From the IMG/VR virus record IMGVR_UViG_3300026521_000003, positions 1 through 64,000 of that record: a stretch of 64,000 bases of DNA. One strand, written 5' to 3'. The notes beneath the pieces were generated by a model. That model saw only the letters and a list, made by a program, of their open reading frames with translations, was not told where the DNA came from and ran no database searches. The DNA is from a virus. The stretch's first letter is position 1; each line of letters opens with the position of its first letter. Shown here piece by piece: positions 34,527-44,240 of the stretch. A program made the position numbers and the translations under genes.

Positions 34527-35510
34527 TTAATTTTTCTCGCTATCTATTCGTTTTTGTTCTCTATTTGAATCTTTAAATGACCATTCATCATATAGATGAC
34601 TTTTCATACCACGAGACTTAATTCGATTAACTGGCATATCATAATATTTCTTAACTAAATGATCAATGAATTCATCGACTGCTGTCATATCATCCCCAAA
34701 CCCCTCACCTTTTTGAGCCATTTCTTCCATTACTTTTTGTTCAGTTGCTAAAAAAGATAGCATTTCATGTTGAACAAATGATGGATTAATACCTAACTGT
34801 TCGAGCCATTCTTGATTTGGTTCATTAATATGATGAATTTGTCTACAACTTCTTAAAGACTGATAAAAACATCTACGTAAATTGTAATCAATATCTGCCT
34901 TTTCCATATCAACTTCATCCCAGTTTTCTAATCCAAAGGTTTCAACAATATCATCATATGCATCTTGATACATACCTATTTCTTTAATAGCCTGTTCTAC
35001 ATGAACTCTACCATCCACCATTTTAGATTTTATTTCTTCAATATCAATATCTATACGTTCTAAATCTAATTGTCTGTAATCTTCTGTTGGATATTTTGTA
35101 CCCTCTCCTACTTCAGCGGCTAAAATTTCATCTCTGCGTAGTAGTTTACGTTTTAAATCATTCTGTTGCTTTAATAGTCTAAATTGAGATTCTGATAATG
35201 CACCCCTTTTAGATTCTATCTGTGCATGTATCTGACGTATATTTCTTTCTGGAGTTGCTTCAGATAGAGTAAGTCCCAATGAAACTAATTGAGTATTTGT
35301 TTTAGAAAACGCATTTAATCCTCTATTTATTTCAGTCATACGTTCCGCTATTTTATTCATTTTAGCATCATCAATAGTAACCATGGAAAAGTCTTCTGAC
35401 CCCGCGCGTGTTGTTATTGTATGAAATTCAGAACTTGTAAATTTTTCTAATAGATTATTTTCAGATGTTGTAAGATTTGAAGTAGTATCTTTTTTTATAA
35501 TATCACTCAT
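34527..35510 (-). CDS. Hypothetical helical protein
   Basis: Not recognised. 327 residues, mostly helical with coiled-coil-like stretches (ESQFRLLKQQNDLKRKLLRR, LERIDIDIEEIKSKM). RBS AAAGGAAT, with a TAAAAT promoter upstream. Follows the fibre cassettes, but its own promoter and composition do not prove a virion role. Confidence 0.5.
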   Translation of the reverse strand: MSDIIKKDTTSNLTTSENNLLEKFTSSEFHTITTRAGSEDFSMVTIDDAKMNKIAERMTEINRGLNAFSKTNTQLVSLGLTLSEATPERNIRQIHAQIESKRGALSESQFRLLKQQNDLKRKLLRRDEILAAEVGEGTKYPTEDYRQLDLERIDIDIEEIKSKMVDGRVHVEQAIKEIGMYQDAYDDIVETFGLENWDEVDMEKADIDYNLRRCFYQSLRSCRQIHHINEPNQEWLEQLGINPSFVQHEMLSFLATEQKVMEEMAQKGEGFGDDMTAVDEFIDHLVKKYYDMPVNRIKSRGMKSHLYDEWSFKDSNREQKRIDSEKN

Positions 35511-35542
35511 TTATTCCTTTCCTTTTATTTAATTTTTATTAT

Positions 35543-35548
35543 ATTTTA
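35543..35548 (-). promoter_or_regulatory. Sigma-70-like -10 (TTTG-TAAAAT)
   Basis: Minus strand TTTTTTG-TAAAAT, 33 bases upstream of the start at 35510. Confidence 0.5.
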
Positions 35549-35596
35549 CAAAAAATAAAAGGAAAGTACCGGGAGAAAAGATGATTAATTAATAAA

Positions 35597-36316
35597 TTAA
35601 TTTCCTCTTTGGTTATCGTATTTATAAGTTTCTTTAACTATTTTATTAATTCTTTCTTCTCTTTCTATAATTTCATTGATTTTTTCAATTCCATTTGAAA
35701 GATCAGCTCTCATTTTAGTTTCATTAGATAAAAGTTTTGACGATAATTTATCCATTTTATCTTTATATGATTTTGTGAGTTTTTTTGATTCATCACGCAA
35801 ATTCCATTCATTTGCTAAATAATATAAAACAGTTTGAGCAACAACTTTACTATCTGCTAAATCATCCTCAATATCAATTACATTCCCACGAATATTATTT
35901 CTTAATATAGATTTCGCATTTATTTTTTTAATTGTTTTATAAGCTTCTTTGTATGGTTTTACATCTTCACTTGTAAAGTTTTTTTGTGAACGGTCATCTG
36001 CATCATCAGGTGATACTATTGGAGTACCGTCTTCATTTACTTGTCCAGGATTATTTTCAATACGCAATTTATCCCCAGTCCCACCAATTTCATAAGCAGG
36101 TGCATTATATGCTCCTTCTTCTCTTGGTCCATTTATAGCCTCTATAAAATTATCATCAACTGGTTGTATATCAAATTCCTGTACTGATGAAATCATATCA
36201 TCTGGAAGTTCTACAACATTCCATCCAGATATATCTCCACCAAGTGCAATATCATCACCTTGCGGAGTAGTTCCACCTATCGTTTCAATATCATTTGTTT
36301 TAAATATTCCTACCAT
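35597..36316 (-). CDS. Tail-fibre companion protein (copy 3)
   Basis: 239 residues. The N-terminus IGGTTPQGDDIALGGDISGW corresponds to VGGVHPRGIEIGLAYYEGWN of copy 2 and to copy 1. The C-terminal half is helical (ILRNNIRGNVIDIEDDLADS, KVVAQTVLYYLANEWN) and again aligns with the siblings. Lies 9 bases after its fibre gene, as gp38 follows gp37 in T4. Role as fibre chaperone or tip adhesin is inferred. RBS AGGAGG. Confidence 0.65.
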   Translation of the reverse strand: MVGIFKTNDIETIGGTTPQGDDIALGGDISGWNVVELPDDMISSVQEFDIQPVDDNFIEAINGPREEGAYNAPAYEIGGTGDKLRIENNPGQVNEDGTPIVSPDDADDRSQKNFTSEDVKPYKEAYKTIKKINAKSILRNNIRGNVIDIEDDLADSKVVAQTVLYYLANEWNLRDESKKLTKSYKDKMDKLSSKLLSNETKMRADLSNGIEKINEIIEREERINKIVKETYKYDNQRGN

Positions 36317-36325
36317 TATTTCCTC

Positions 36326-37945
36326 CTAGTTACCTGAATTAGCATCAAAATGATGTAAATGATACGACATATTACCAAAATAAGATGCATTTTGAGGTGT
36401 AGATGTGTTATATTTTCTAATTTGTCTCCAACCACACCAACCATATCCCCATCCACCAGCAACAGTTATAGACGTTCCATTTCCTGATGAAGCCGAATGT
36501 GAAAAATAATTTCCTATATTCCCAAAATATGATGAATTACTAGGACTTGCAATAGTAATAACTTCAATTGACCCTTTTGGATTCCACCATCCACCAAAGA
36601 TAAAACCTTTGATACCATCAGTATTACCAACATTACACCATCTGTGCCATCTTAATCCACCAAAATAAGTTCCATTTGAAGGTGTCGATATAGTGATATA
36701 GTCCATATCTTTTGATACACCCCACCACCACCAATGTTGTCTACCACCGGCATTTACACCTTTAGTACCATCAGTAATATGTGTTTGTGACCATTTTCTA
36801 GCTCTATACGCCGTACCAAAATTCTTTGAATTTGAAGGAGTAGTAATTGTTACATATTCAATATCTGATCTAGCTGACCACCAACTATTCCATCCTCCCG
36901 AAAATACACCTCTTACACCATCAGAAACACCTTGTGCACCTACAGCTCTCCAAGTAGCATTTCCAAAATATTGTCCATTACCTGGGGTAGCAAATGTAAC
37001 ATATTCATAAGTAGAAGACCATTGATGACCCGGCCAACCACCAGTATGCCATAAACCTCTATTTCCACCAGTTACACCAATCGGCGAAAGAGTCATTTGT
37101 CTTGGAGCTCCAAAAAATTTAGCATTCATAGGAGTACTTATCTGCACATAAGTATATTCATTAGGACCTTGACCACATTTCCACCCTCTAGACATAACCA
37201 TTCTATCACCTTGGAAACCTTTAACAATACGTCCTAATTTTACAGCATTATTAACATCATATACTAATTGTCCAAATTTTGCATTTGAACTATCAAATTT
37301 ACCAATACTACGCTTAACAACAGCAGTTCCCGTAGATTTATTCAATATGATAACACCTGTTGGTATTTTTGAAACATCATCCTCATTAGAATTAACTGTA
37401 TAGATAAATGAATCTTTAGTAATATGATATTGCCCTCTATCACCAAGATAAATAGATCGATCTCTAATATAAAGGGTTTTAAATCTTAATGAAAACGAAC
37501 CAAGGTCAAACATTTCATTTCTTGATGGAGTGATATTACCAGAAGTTGAAAATTTTTCTTCAACTGTTAATGCGCCACTAATTGTACCACCAGATTTATC
37601 AAATTTATCATCTAAATTTACATATCCTAGTACCCAATCTTTGATTTCTTGAATACTTTTCCCACCTATTTTACTAACATTAAAACCCCAATCAGTACCA
37701 TTAAATAACTTTAAAGTATTTGTTGATGTATCAAACCACATTTGACCAGGTAATGGATTTTCAGGTTCATCTTCACTTGCTAAATTTTCAAGTATTTTAA
37801 TAAAATTCTGGTTTAAATCTTCAATATATGATTCCGCACCCCTACCTATTAATGCAGTTGATACGACATCTTTTAAGATTTCTTTTGAACTAATATCAGC
37901 TATTACTTCATTTTGAGTATTCTTAACTGTAATTACGGTTGTCAT
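36326..37945 (-). CDS. Tail fibre with six-repeat propeller-like domain (copy 3)
   Basis: 539 residues. Residues 1-100 are a shared attachment module (SEDEPENPLPGQMWFDTSTN). The middle block includes TKDSFIYTVNS and VIILNKSTGTAVVKRS. The C-terminus has six repeats of about 43-48 residues with the core YVTI-TPsN-x-FG...sdG-rGvf-GG, rich in Trp and Gly, which suggests a six-bladed beta-propeller. Ends NSGN. Likely a receptor-binding fibre. Confidence 0.75.
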   Translation of the reverse strand: MTTVITVKNTQNEVIADISSKEILKDVVSTALIGRGAESYIEDLNQNFIKILENLASEDEPENPLPGQMWFDTSTNTLKLFNGTDWGFNVSKIGGKSIQEIKDWVLGYVNLDDKFDKSGGTISGALTVEEKFSTSGNITPSRNEMFDLGSFSLRFKTLYIRDRSIYLGDRGQYHITKDSFIYTVNSNEDDVSKIPTGVIILNKSTGTAVVKRSIGKFDSSNAKFGQLVYDVNNAVKLGRIVKGFQGDRMVMSRGWKCGQGPNEYTYVQISTPMNAKFFGAPRQMTLSPIGVTGGNRGLWHTGGWPGHQWSSTYEYVTFATPGNGQYFGNATWRAVGAQGVSDGVRGVFSGGWNSWWSARSDIEYVTITTPSNSKNFGTAYRARKWSQTHITDGTKGVNAGGRQHWWWWGVSKDMDYITISTPSNGTYFGGLRWHRWCNVGNTDGIKGFIFGGWWNPKGSIEVITIASPSNSSYFGNIGNYFSHSASSGNGTSITVAGGWGYGWCGWRQIRKYNTSTPQNASYFGNMSYHLHHFDANSGN

Positions 37946-37960
37946 CTTTTCTCCTCTCCC

Positions 37961-38566
37961 TTATAGTTTCTTAGTTAAATAATAGTTATCTACTATTTTA
38001 GCTATTTCTACTTCTAAGTCTACAATTTCTTCTATTTTTTCTAAATCATTTTCAATAGTTGATAACGAATTTATACTACCTGAAATAGCTTCTTGAATTG
38101 AAGGAAAAATATCTTTGAATTTACTTTTAGATTTTTCATTCTCATCTTTATCATTCCAATCATCAACCACAAAAACCATTAAAGATTGAACTAATTTTTT
38201 AAGATCCACTAAATCATCTTCAACATCCTTCATTTCTCGTACTTTTGCACGAGTTACAAGTTTCAATTTAATATTATTTATAAAGGTTTTGGCAACTTCC
38301 ATATCACTTTTATCTTTTTCAGATAAATTAAAATTTGTAGATTCTGGCGCACCATCATCTTCTTCTACTTGCGTTGATAATAATTTTAAACCATTTGCTA
38401 CAATAGTATCAACTACAATAAAATCAAATTCTTTATAATTATGAATTTTCTCCATTGGACAATCTGCTAAATTCCAGCCTTCATAATATGCTAACCCTAT
38501 TTCAATTCCCCGAGGGTGAACTCCACCAACTCCAGGAATAATATTTTCTTTATAAATTACATACAT
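37961..38566 (-). CDS. Tail-fibre companion protein (copy 2)
   Basis: 201 residues. MYVIYKENIIPGVGGVHPRG and IEIGLAYYEGWNL match copy 1 (IYKENVIPLVGGVNPDGIEI) closely. C-terminal helices contain KLVTRAKVREMKDVEDDLVD. 12 bases after its fibre. RBS AAGGAG. Function as for the other copies, inferred. Confidence 0.65.
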   Translation of the reverse strand: MYVIYKENIIPGVGGVHPRGIEIGLAYYEGWNLADCPMEKIHNYKEFDFIVVDTIVANGLKLLSTQVEEDDGAPESTNFNLSEKDKSDMEVAKTFINNIKLKLVTRAKVREMKDVEDDLVDLKKLVQSLMVFVVDDWNDKDENEKSKSKFKDIFPSIQEAISGSINSLSTIENDLEKIEEIVDLEVEIAKIVDNYYLTKKL

Positions 38567-38577
38567 CTTATATCTCC

Positions 38578-40650
38578 TTAATTACCTGAAAATGCTGCTG
38601 GGTATCTTACCCCGATTGTAGCATTACCAAATTTTGTAGCAGTACCACCATTAGCATATGAAATACTATCTAATGTTCTAGAATAACTACTACCACCTGC
38701 TGCCACCATTATAGAATCATTTGAAATTGGCGTTGTTGAATGTCTAGAATATGTTAAGTTACCAAATTGACTAGAATTACTAGGTGTTGCTAATGTTAAT
38801 TTTTCTATACTATTCAAGTTACTGCCATTATAATGTCCACCTGCCCATAGACCATGAATACCATTAGAAGATGCTCCAGTCCATCCTCTACTTTGTTGCA
38901 TTTTACCAAAAATAATTGCATTTGATGGAGTTGATAAACTTACATATCTAAATTCTTGATTCGACCAACCATTAACTCCTCTATCAAAAATTGCTTTTGT
39001 ACCATCAGATACAGCCGCATTCCAATATGATGATGTTCCTAAATTTCCGTATTGTACAGCATTCATTGGTGTTGCAAATAGTACATAATTAGAAATCGTT
39101 TGATTATATCGACCACCAAATATAACAGCTCTATTACCATCTGATGCAGCTTCAGCTCTCCAACCACCATAAAATCTTCCAAAATTCACAGCATTCATTG
39201 GTGTAGCTATTGTAACATATTGAATACCCGTATAATTATGTTGATGGAATGATAATCCTCTAGTTGAATCTGATGCTCCTGCTGAATGACCACCAGTTCT
39301 ACAAGTACCAAAATTTACAGCATTAGCTGGTGTAGGAATATTTATTTTTTGAATAACTCCATGGTTCCATGAACCCATAAAAATACCTATATCACCTTTA
39401 AAACTATAATTATTACCACCTATTACCGAACCATATTTTGAATCTTGTGCTAAAGTTCTAAATGTACCATTTGATGTACTAGCTTTAAAATTTGATTTTT
39501 TAACTATAGCTTCCCCTGTAGCTCTATTAAGAATTAATGATCCCGCTGGAACATTAGTAACAGAATCTGTTTCTTTTTCAACAGTATAAACAAATGAATT
39601 TTTATTAAATTCTTTTCCTACACCCATGTAAATCGAAGCATTTTCTGATAAGTGTAAAGATCTATATCTTTTTGATGGTGAACCTAAATCCTGAATTTCA
39701 TTACCCGTTGGTATAATATCTTTAGCAGGGTGTAATGTATTAGATAATACTATTGATCCGTTAATTGTTCCACCCGTTTTATCGTATTTAACAGATAAAT
39801 CTACACCTGATAATATATAACTTCTAAGTGATGATAAATCTTTTCCATCTAATGTTTCTGCCGATAAACTCCATGTATCTCCATCCCAAACTAATAAATT
39901 TGAATTTGGCATAGGATTACCATTTGAGTCCGTTAAAGATGTCAATGCCGTATGAGGACCCATACCTTCAGATGGAACTAATGATTCAAATGCTACTTGT
40001 GCATATGCGTGTTTCTTTTCATCATAACCTTTTAAATCTTCTGATATAATACCAAATTTACCAGTACCAATCGCAGCATATGGATAACGCCAGCTTCTTT
40101 TTACTTTATGCCATGCTTTAGATTTTAATAAATCCATTCGTTTATTCAAATCATTATTAGTACCAATTGCATCATATGACACCATTATAAACATATCATT
40201 TTTAGCAATAGTTCCTAATTTTCTAGCTAACTGTGTTCTAGCCGCATTTGAACCATATGTATCATAATAACCAATAGATTTAACTTTTGTTCTAAAATTA
40301 GAATCAAAAATAACTAATGCTATACCTCTTCGGTTTTTAATTCTAATACCGGTATTACCTGCAAATTGTATATATCTACTAGCATTATAATTTAACCCCG
40401 TACCTCGTACATTAATGATATTAGAACCTTTTTTAGAATACCATAATTGACCAACAACAGGATTAGCAGGGGCTTTTTTTGAGGCAAAATTTTCTAATAA
40501 AGCATAGAAGTTTTCATTGACTTCTTTTAAATATGTTTCTGTACCCTTCCCAAAAAGATTTATAGGTGTTGTTGAACTATCAATCGTTCCATCAGTTATA
40601 GATGTAACAACCTCATTCGATGTATTTCGTATTTCAATATTTCCAGCCAT
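38578..40650 (-). CDS. Tail fibre with ILEI-like insert and six-repeat domain (copy 2)
   Basis: 690 residues. Attachment module with NFASKKAPANPVVGQLWYSK (to residue 74). It is interrupted by an insert at about 75-225: NVRGTGLNY, YYDTYGSNAARTQLARKLGT, MVSYDAIGTNNDL and GTGKFGIISED. This resembles the ILEI/FAM3 fold known from interleukin-like proteins and some phage fibres. The module then resumes (LLVWDGDTW). Six YVTI-TPxN-FG repeats follow and the protein ends FSGN. Confidence 0.75.
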   Translation of the reverse strand: MAGNIEIRNTSNEVVTSITDGTIDSSTTPINLFGKGTETYLKEVNENFYALLENFASKKAPANPVVGQLWYSKKGSNIINVRGTGLNYNASRYIQFAGNTGIRIKNRRGIALVIFDSNFRTKVKSIGYYDTYGSNAARTQLARKLGTIAKNDMFIMVSYDAIGTNNDLNKRMDLLKSKAWHKVKRSWRYPYAAIGTGKFGIISEDLKGYDEKKHAYAQVAFESLVPSEGMGPHTALTSLTDSNGNPMPNSNLLVWDGDTWSLSAETLDGKDLSSLRSYILSGVDLSVKYDKTGGTINGSIVLSNTLHPAKDIIPTGNEIQDLGSPSKRYRSLHLSENASIYMGVGKEFNKNSFVYTVEKETDSVTNVPAGSLILNRATGEAIVKKSNFKASTSNGTFRTLAQDSKYGSVIGGNNYSFKGDIGIFMGSWNHGVIQKINIPTPANAVNFGTCRTGGHSAGASDSTRGLSFHQHNYTGIQYVTIATPMNAVNFGRFYGGWRAEAASDGNRAVIFGGRYNQTISNYVLFATPMNAVQYGNLGTSSYWNAAVSDGTKAIFDRGVNGWSNQEFRYVSLSTPSNAIIFGKMQQSRGWTGASSNGIHGLWAGGHYNGSNLNSIEKLTLATPSNSSQFGNLTYSRHSTTPISNDSIMVAAGGSSYSRTLDSISYANGGTATKFGNATIGVRYPAAFSGN

Positions 40651-40663
40651 TTTTTACTCCTTC

Positions 40664-41311
40664 CTAACCTATCTTTTTCAACATTTCAGTATAATTAGAT
40701 TTAACAATCCTTGAAATAAATGTTTCATCTTTTATAATTTTTGGTATTTTATTTAAAAATTTACTATCATTAATTCTAATATCTTTTTCATTTATTGTTG
40801 ATGTTAAACCATTCATTAGATCTTTCATAGGGAAATTAGCTTTTTCAGATTCTGATTTCATTTCATAATCTTCTAAAATATATCTTAATAAAAATTCTAT
40901 TAACAGTTTAGTATCAGATAAATCATCTTCAAAATCTTTAAATTGTCTTATCTTAGATCGTGTTATAAATTTTAATTCTAATTTATCTATATATTCTTTA
41001 GATAAAGAGATCAATTTTAATTCTTCTTCACTTGAACCAAATTGTTCATTTTCTAAAGCTATTTCGCTTGGCATAACATCCATATCTTCCTGTATAGATT
41101 GATATGTTTCATTATCTAACATCATACCTACCGCTATCGATTTAGGAATAGGATACAGTTTAAATTCTGAATATTTATCGAATTCTTCTTCAACCATAGC
41201 ACACAATTTCCACCCATTATATTCAGCCATACCTATTTCTATACCATCGGGATTAACTCCACCAACTAAAGGTATAACATTTTCTTTATATATTGCATAT
41301 ATTATATTCAT
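40664..41311 (-). CDS. Tail-fibre companion protein (copy 1)
   Basis: 215 residues. IYKENVIPLVGGVNPDGIEI with GMAEYNGWKL is the family N-terminus, and the C-terminus has KFITRSKIRQFKDFEDDLSD, parallel to copy 2. 13 bases after its fibre and 13 before the next. RBS AAGGAG. Confidence 0.65.
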   Translation of the reverse strand: MNIIYAIYKENVIPLVGGVNPDGIEIGMAEYNGWKLCAMVEEEFDKYSEFKLYPIPKSIAVGMMLDNETYQSIQEDMDVMPSEIALENEQFGSSEEELKLISLSKEYIDKLELKFITRSKIRQFKDFEDDLSDTKLLIEFLLRYILEDYEMKSESEKANFPMKDLMNGLTSTINEKDIRINDSKFLNKIPKIIKDETFISRIVKSNYTEMLKKIG

Positions 41312-41324
41312 AATTTTTATCTCC

Positions 41325-42965
41325 TTAATTCCCTGAAGCTCCAGAAGGTCTAGACCCTCTTCGCATCGTCATATTTCCAAAATTAATAGAATTCATAGGT
41401 GTTTGGATAGTTACTGATTCCATAGTATTATCCCACCATGTTGCTGCAGACACACCAGTTATACCGTTTGATAAACCTATTCCCGCACTATTTCTACTTC
41501 TTCTAGTTCTTCCAAAATCAATACCGTTACTAGGAGTAGCTATGGTAATATATTCAATATAATTATTAGTCCAATTACCATCCCAGCCACCAAAGTATAA
41601 TCCTTTGATAGTATCCGTTAGTGCTGATCCAGCTGGTCCTCTATGTCTTCTTGTACTTCCAAAATAAATTGAATTCTTTAGAGTTTGAATAGTAATGTAT
41701 TCTAATCTACTAGACCATCCTCTTCTTGAATAACCACCGAATACACCTCTTGTTCCAGAAGATACAGCTGATCCCCAATATCCTTGTTTGATAGTTCCAA
41801 ATTTAGATGAATTACCAGGTGTTTCTATCGTAATATAAGTTGCAATATAATGGTGTCCTCTAGGACCTGGAGTTCGAGCATTATAACCTGGACCAATAAT
41901 ACCTTTTGTTCCATCTGATACTGATGATGAACCATAATTTTCATATCCGATAGTTCCAAAATATGTAGCGTTACTAGGAGAAGCAAAAGTAACATAATCC
42001 ATTTTTCCATTATGTGAACCATGTGAACCATTCCAACCACCTTGGAAAACTCCTCTGGTTCCACTAGACATACCCGCACCCATATGACTTCTACCATACG
42101 ATAGATTTCCGAATGTTTGACCATTACCAGGTGTTGAAATTGTTATTTTTTCAATTGACGCATTTCTATGACCACCAACAGAACCCCAGCCTCCGGCTAT
42201 TAAACCAATATCGCCTAAGAATTTAAATTTATTCCCACCTATAACAGCTGAATTTTGTTTATCATCAGCTAGTTTTCTAAATGTTTTATTATTAGCACCA
42301 AAAATACCAGTTGATTTCTTAATAATGGCTTCACCTGTTTCCTGATGTAAGATAATTGCACCTACTGGGAATTTCGATACATCAGAATTATCATTTTCAA
42401 CAACATATACAAAGTTATTAGATTTAAATTTTAATCCCTTAGATTCATCACCTAATGTAATACCATCTTCTTTTAAATAAATATTTCTAAATCTATTATT
42501 TTTTCCACCGAGATTTGATTGTTCCGTTACAACAGGCAAAATTGATTTTCGGATTTGTACTGCTCCAGAAATATCTACTTCACCAGTAATAGTACCACCA
42601 GTTTTAGATAATTTTCCAGTTGTATCCAAACCAGATAAAACATACTCACGGACACCATCCAATGTCTTACCACCAATTTTATCAGCATTTGAAAGCCACT
42701 CAGAATTAGTTCTATAATTAATTCTATTATTAGCTTTATCATACCATATTTGTCCCTCAACAACCCCATCATTAGTAGATGCTTGTGGTGGTGTACTCTC
42801 ACCTGCAAAATTTTCTAATAATTTAACAAAGTTGTCATTTATATCACCAATAAAATTCTCAACATTTTCACCAATTAATGCGGTCTCAAATGTTGAATTT
42901 ATAGTATCTTCGGCAATAGTGGCAATTTCTTGATTTTCAGTATTATATACTTTAATTTCAGCCAT
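41325..42965 (-). CDS. Tail fibre with six-repeat propeller-like domain (copy 1)
   Basis: 546 residues, first of three tandem fibre/companion pairs. Attachment module with LIGENVENFIGDINDNFVKL and GQIWYDKANN. A middle section with KSNNFVYVVEN and AIILHQETGEAIIKKS follows. Then six repeats such as YVTFASPSNATYFGT and YITIATPSNGIDFGR. Ends ASGN. An exact late-promoter box (43008-43015) lies 43 bases upstream, so the three cassettes probably form a late operon. Confidence 0.75.
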   Translation of the reverse strand: MAEIKVYNTENQEIATIAEDTINSTFETALIGENVENFIGDINDNFVKLLENFAGESTPPQASTNDGVVEGQIWYDKANNRINYRTNSEWLSNADKIGGKTLDGVREYVLSGLDTTGKLSKTGGTITGEVDISGAVQIRKSILPVVTEQSNLGGKNNRFRNIYLKEDGITLGDESKGLKFKSNNFVYVVENDNSDVSKFPVGAIILHQETGEAIIKKSTGIFGANNKTFRKLADDKQNSAVIGGNKFKFLGDIGLIAGGWGSVGGHRNASIEKITISTPGNGQTFGNLSYGRSHMGAGMSSGTRGVFQGGWNGSHGSHNGKMDYVTFASPSNATYFGTIGYENYGSSSVSDGTKGIIGPGYNARTPGPRGHHYIATYITIETPGNSSKFGTIKQGYWGSAVSSGTRGVFGGYSRRGWSSRLEYITIQTLKNSIYFGSTRRHRGPAGSALTDTIKGLYFGGWDGNWTNNYIEYITIATPSNGIDFGRTRRSRNSAGIGLSNGITGVSAATWWDNTMESVTIQTPMNSINFGNMTMRRGSRPSGASGN

Positions 42966-43007
42966 TATACTTTCTCCTTAAACTTATAAGTTACTCCAAT
43001 TTTTAAT

Positions 43008-43015
43008 TATTTATA
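43008..43015 (-). promoter_or_regulatory. T4-type late promoter box TATAAATA
   Basis: Exact TATAAATA on the minus strand, 43 bases before the first fibre cassette. Confidence 0.6.
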
Positions 43016-43034
43016 CTCTTTAAAACCTTTTTTG

Positions 43035-43040
43035 TAAAAT
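43035..43040 (+). promoter_or_regulatory. Sigma-70-like -10 (TTTG-TAAAAT)
   Basis: CCTTTTTTG-TAAAAT, 32 bases before the 5' nuclease start. Divergent from the late box at 43008. Confidence 0.5.
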
Positions 43041-43071
43041 AAAAATAATTCAATTTAAATAAGAGGTGAAA

Positions 43072-44211
43072 ATGAAAAATTTAATATTAGATTTTGCAAA
43101 TCTAACCGCTATAACTCGTTTTGGCGCTATGTCAAAAGACTCTTCAACATTAATGATGAGTGACGAAGAATGGATAAATTATTTCTTAGATACTATGTTA
43201 GTTAGTATTGCAAACTATGTAAATGTCTTAAAAGCGGACAGAGTTATATTAACATTAGAAAGTCGTTCATGGAGAAAAACATACTATCCACTTTACAAGG
43301 CAAATAGAGATGCTGGAAAAGAGGCCGATGATAAACTAGACCTATTTTATGAGGCTGTAAATAAAGCTGCAGATTTTATGAGGGATTTTACAAATGCTAT
43401 TGTTTTACGAGCCGATGAAGCAGAAGGTGATGACATAATAGCAGTTTTAACTCAAAAATTTTCTGCTGAAGGCGATACTACAATAATAGTTTCCACCGAT
43501 GGAGATTTTAAACAATTATTAAGATATAAAGGAGTTAAAATTTTTAACCCTATTAAAAAAATATATGTATCGGGCGGATATTCACATTTAGATTATATTA
43601 CTAAATTAGTTAAAGGTGATGCAGGAGATAATGTCCCATCATCATACCCTCGTATTAAAAAAGATATTTTAGAATCTATTGCTACGGATAAATCTCGTTT
43701 AGAAGTCGAATTTGATAAAGTGGATAAAATGATTGAAAGGCAAAAATACTATATAAGTAAATTTTTGGAAATTGATGATATTCCAGATGATTTAACTGAA
43801 GAAGAATGGACTGAAGTACTATCAATAGCTAGAGAAAAGAAAGATAAAATAAAGGATGATGTTAAATTAGCAAAAAAAGAAAATAATTTTAAAGACAATG
43901 AAAAATTACAAATAAAAGATAAGCACCTAAAAGACATTATTAAATTGGCTAAAAAAGAGGATATAACCGAAAGTAAATTATTCAATGTTATAAATTCATT
44001 TAGGGACGGATTTAAAAGAAATGAAAAATTAATTTGTTTAAAAATAGATAATATTCCTGAACATGTAACCGATGCAATTCTTAATGAATTAAATAAAGAT
44101 CATTCACAAACAAAACAGTCAGAATTTTTAAAATTTGTAAGGAAACATAAACTACGAGAATTTGCATTTGGTTTTGAATGGAATACATTAAAAAATATAA
44201 AATCAGTTTGA
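43072..44211 (+). CDS. 5'-3' exonuclease / RNase H (T4 Rnh, FEN-like)
   Basis: About 379 residues from the ATG at 43072, with GAGGTG as RBS. The FEN fold: NLILDFANL (first Asp), TLESRSWRKTYYPLYKANRD (the R..Y.Y...R block), LRADEAEGDDIIA (E-A-E-G-D-D metal site), VSTDGDFKQLL and VKGDAGDNVP. The Lys-rich middle (REKKDKIKDDVKLAKKE) is an extension compared with the 305-residue T4 enzyme. Removes RNA primers and flaps during replication. Confidence 0.88.
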   Translation: MKNLILDFANLTAITRFGAMSKDSSTLMMSDEEWINYFLDTMLVSIANYVNVLKADRVILTLESRSWRKTYYPLYKANRDAGKEADDKLDLFYEAVNKAADFMRDFTNAIVLRADEAEGDDIIAVLTQKFSAEGDTTIIVSTDGDFKQLLRYKGVKIFNPIKKIYVSGGYSHLDYITKLVKGDAGDNVPSSYPRIKKDILESIATDKSRLEVEFDKVDKMIERQKYYISKFLEIDDIPDDLTEEEWTEVLSIAREKKDKIKDDVKLAKKENNFKDNEKLQIKDKHLKDIIKLAKKEDITESKLFNVINSFRDGFKRNEKLICLKIDNIPEHVTDAILNELNKDHSQTKQSEFLKFVRKHKLREFAFGFEWNTLKNIKSV

Positions 44212-44240
44212 TTTAAGTTAAAACTTTTTATAATTATTAT

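Noticed and set aside
41825-42124. Minus-strand alternative frame inside fibre copy 1
   Set aside because: Out of frame with the repeat domain; met/val/leu-rich translation from repeated codons.
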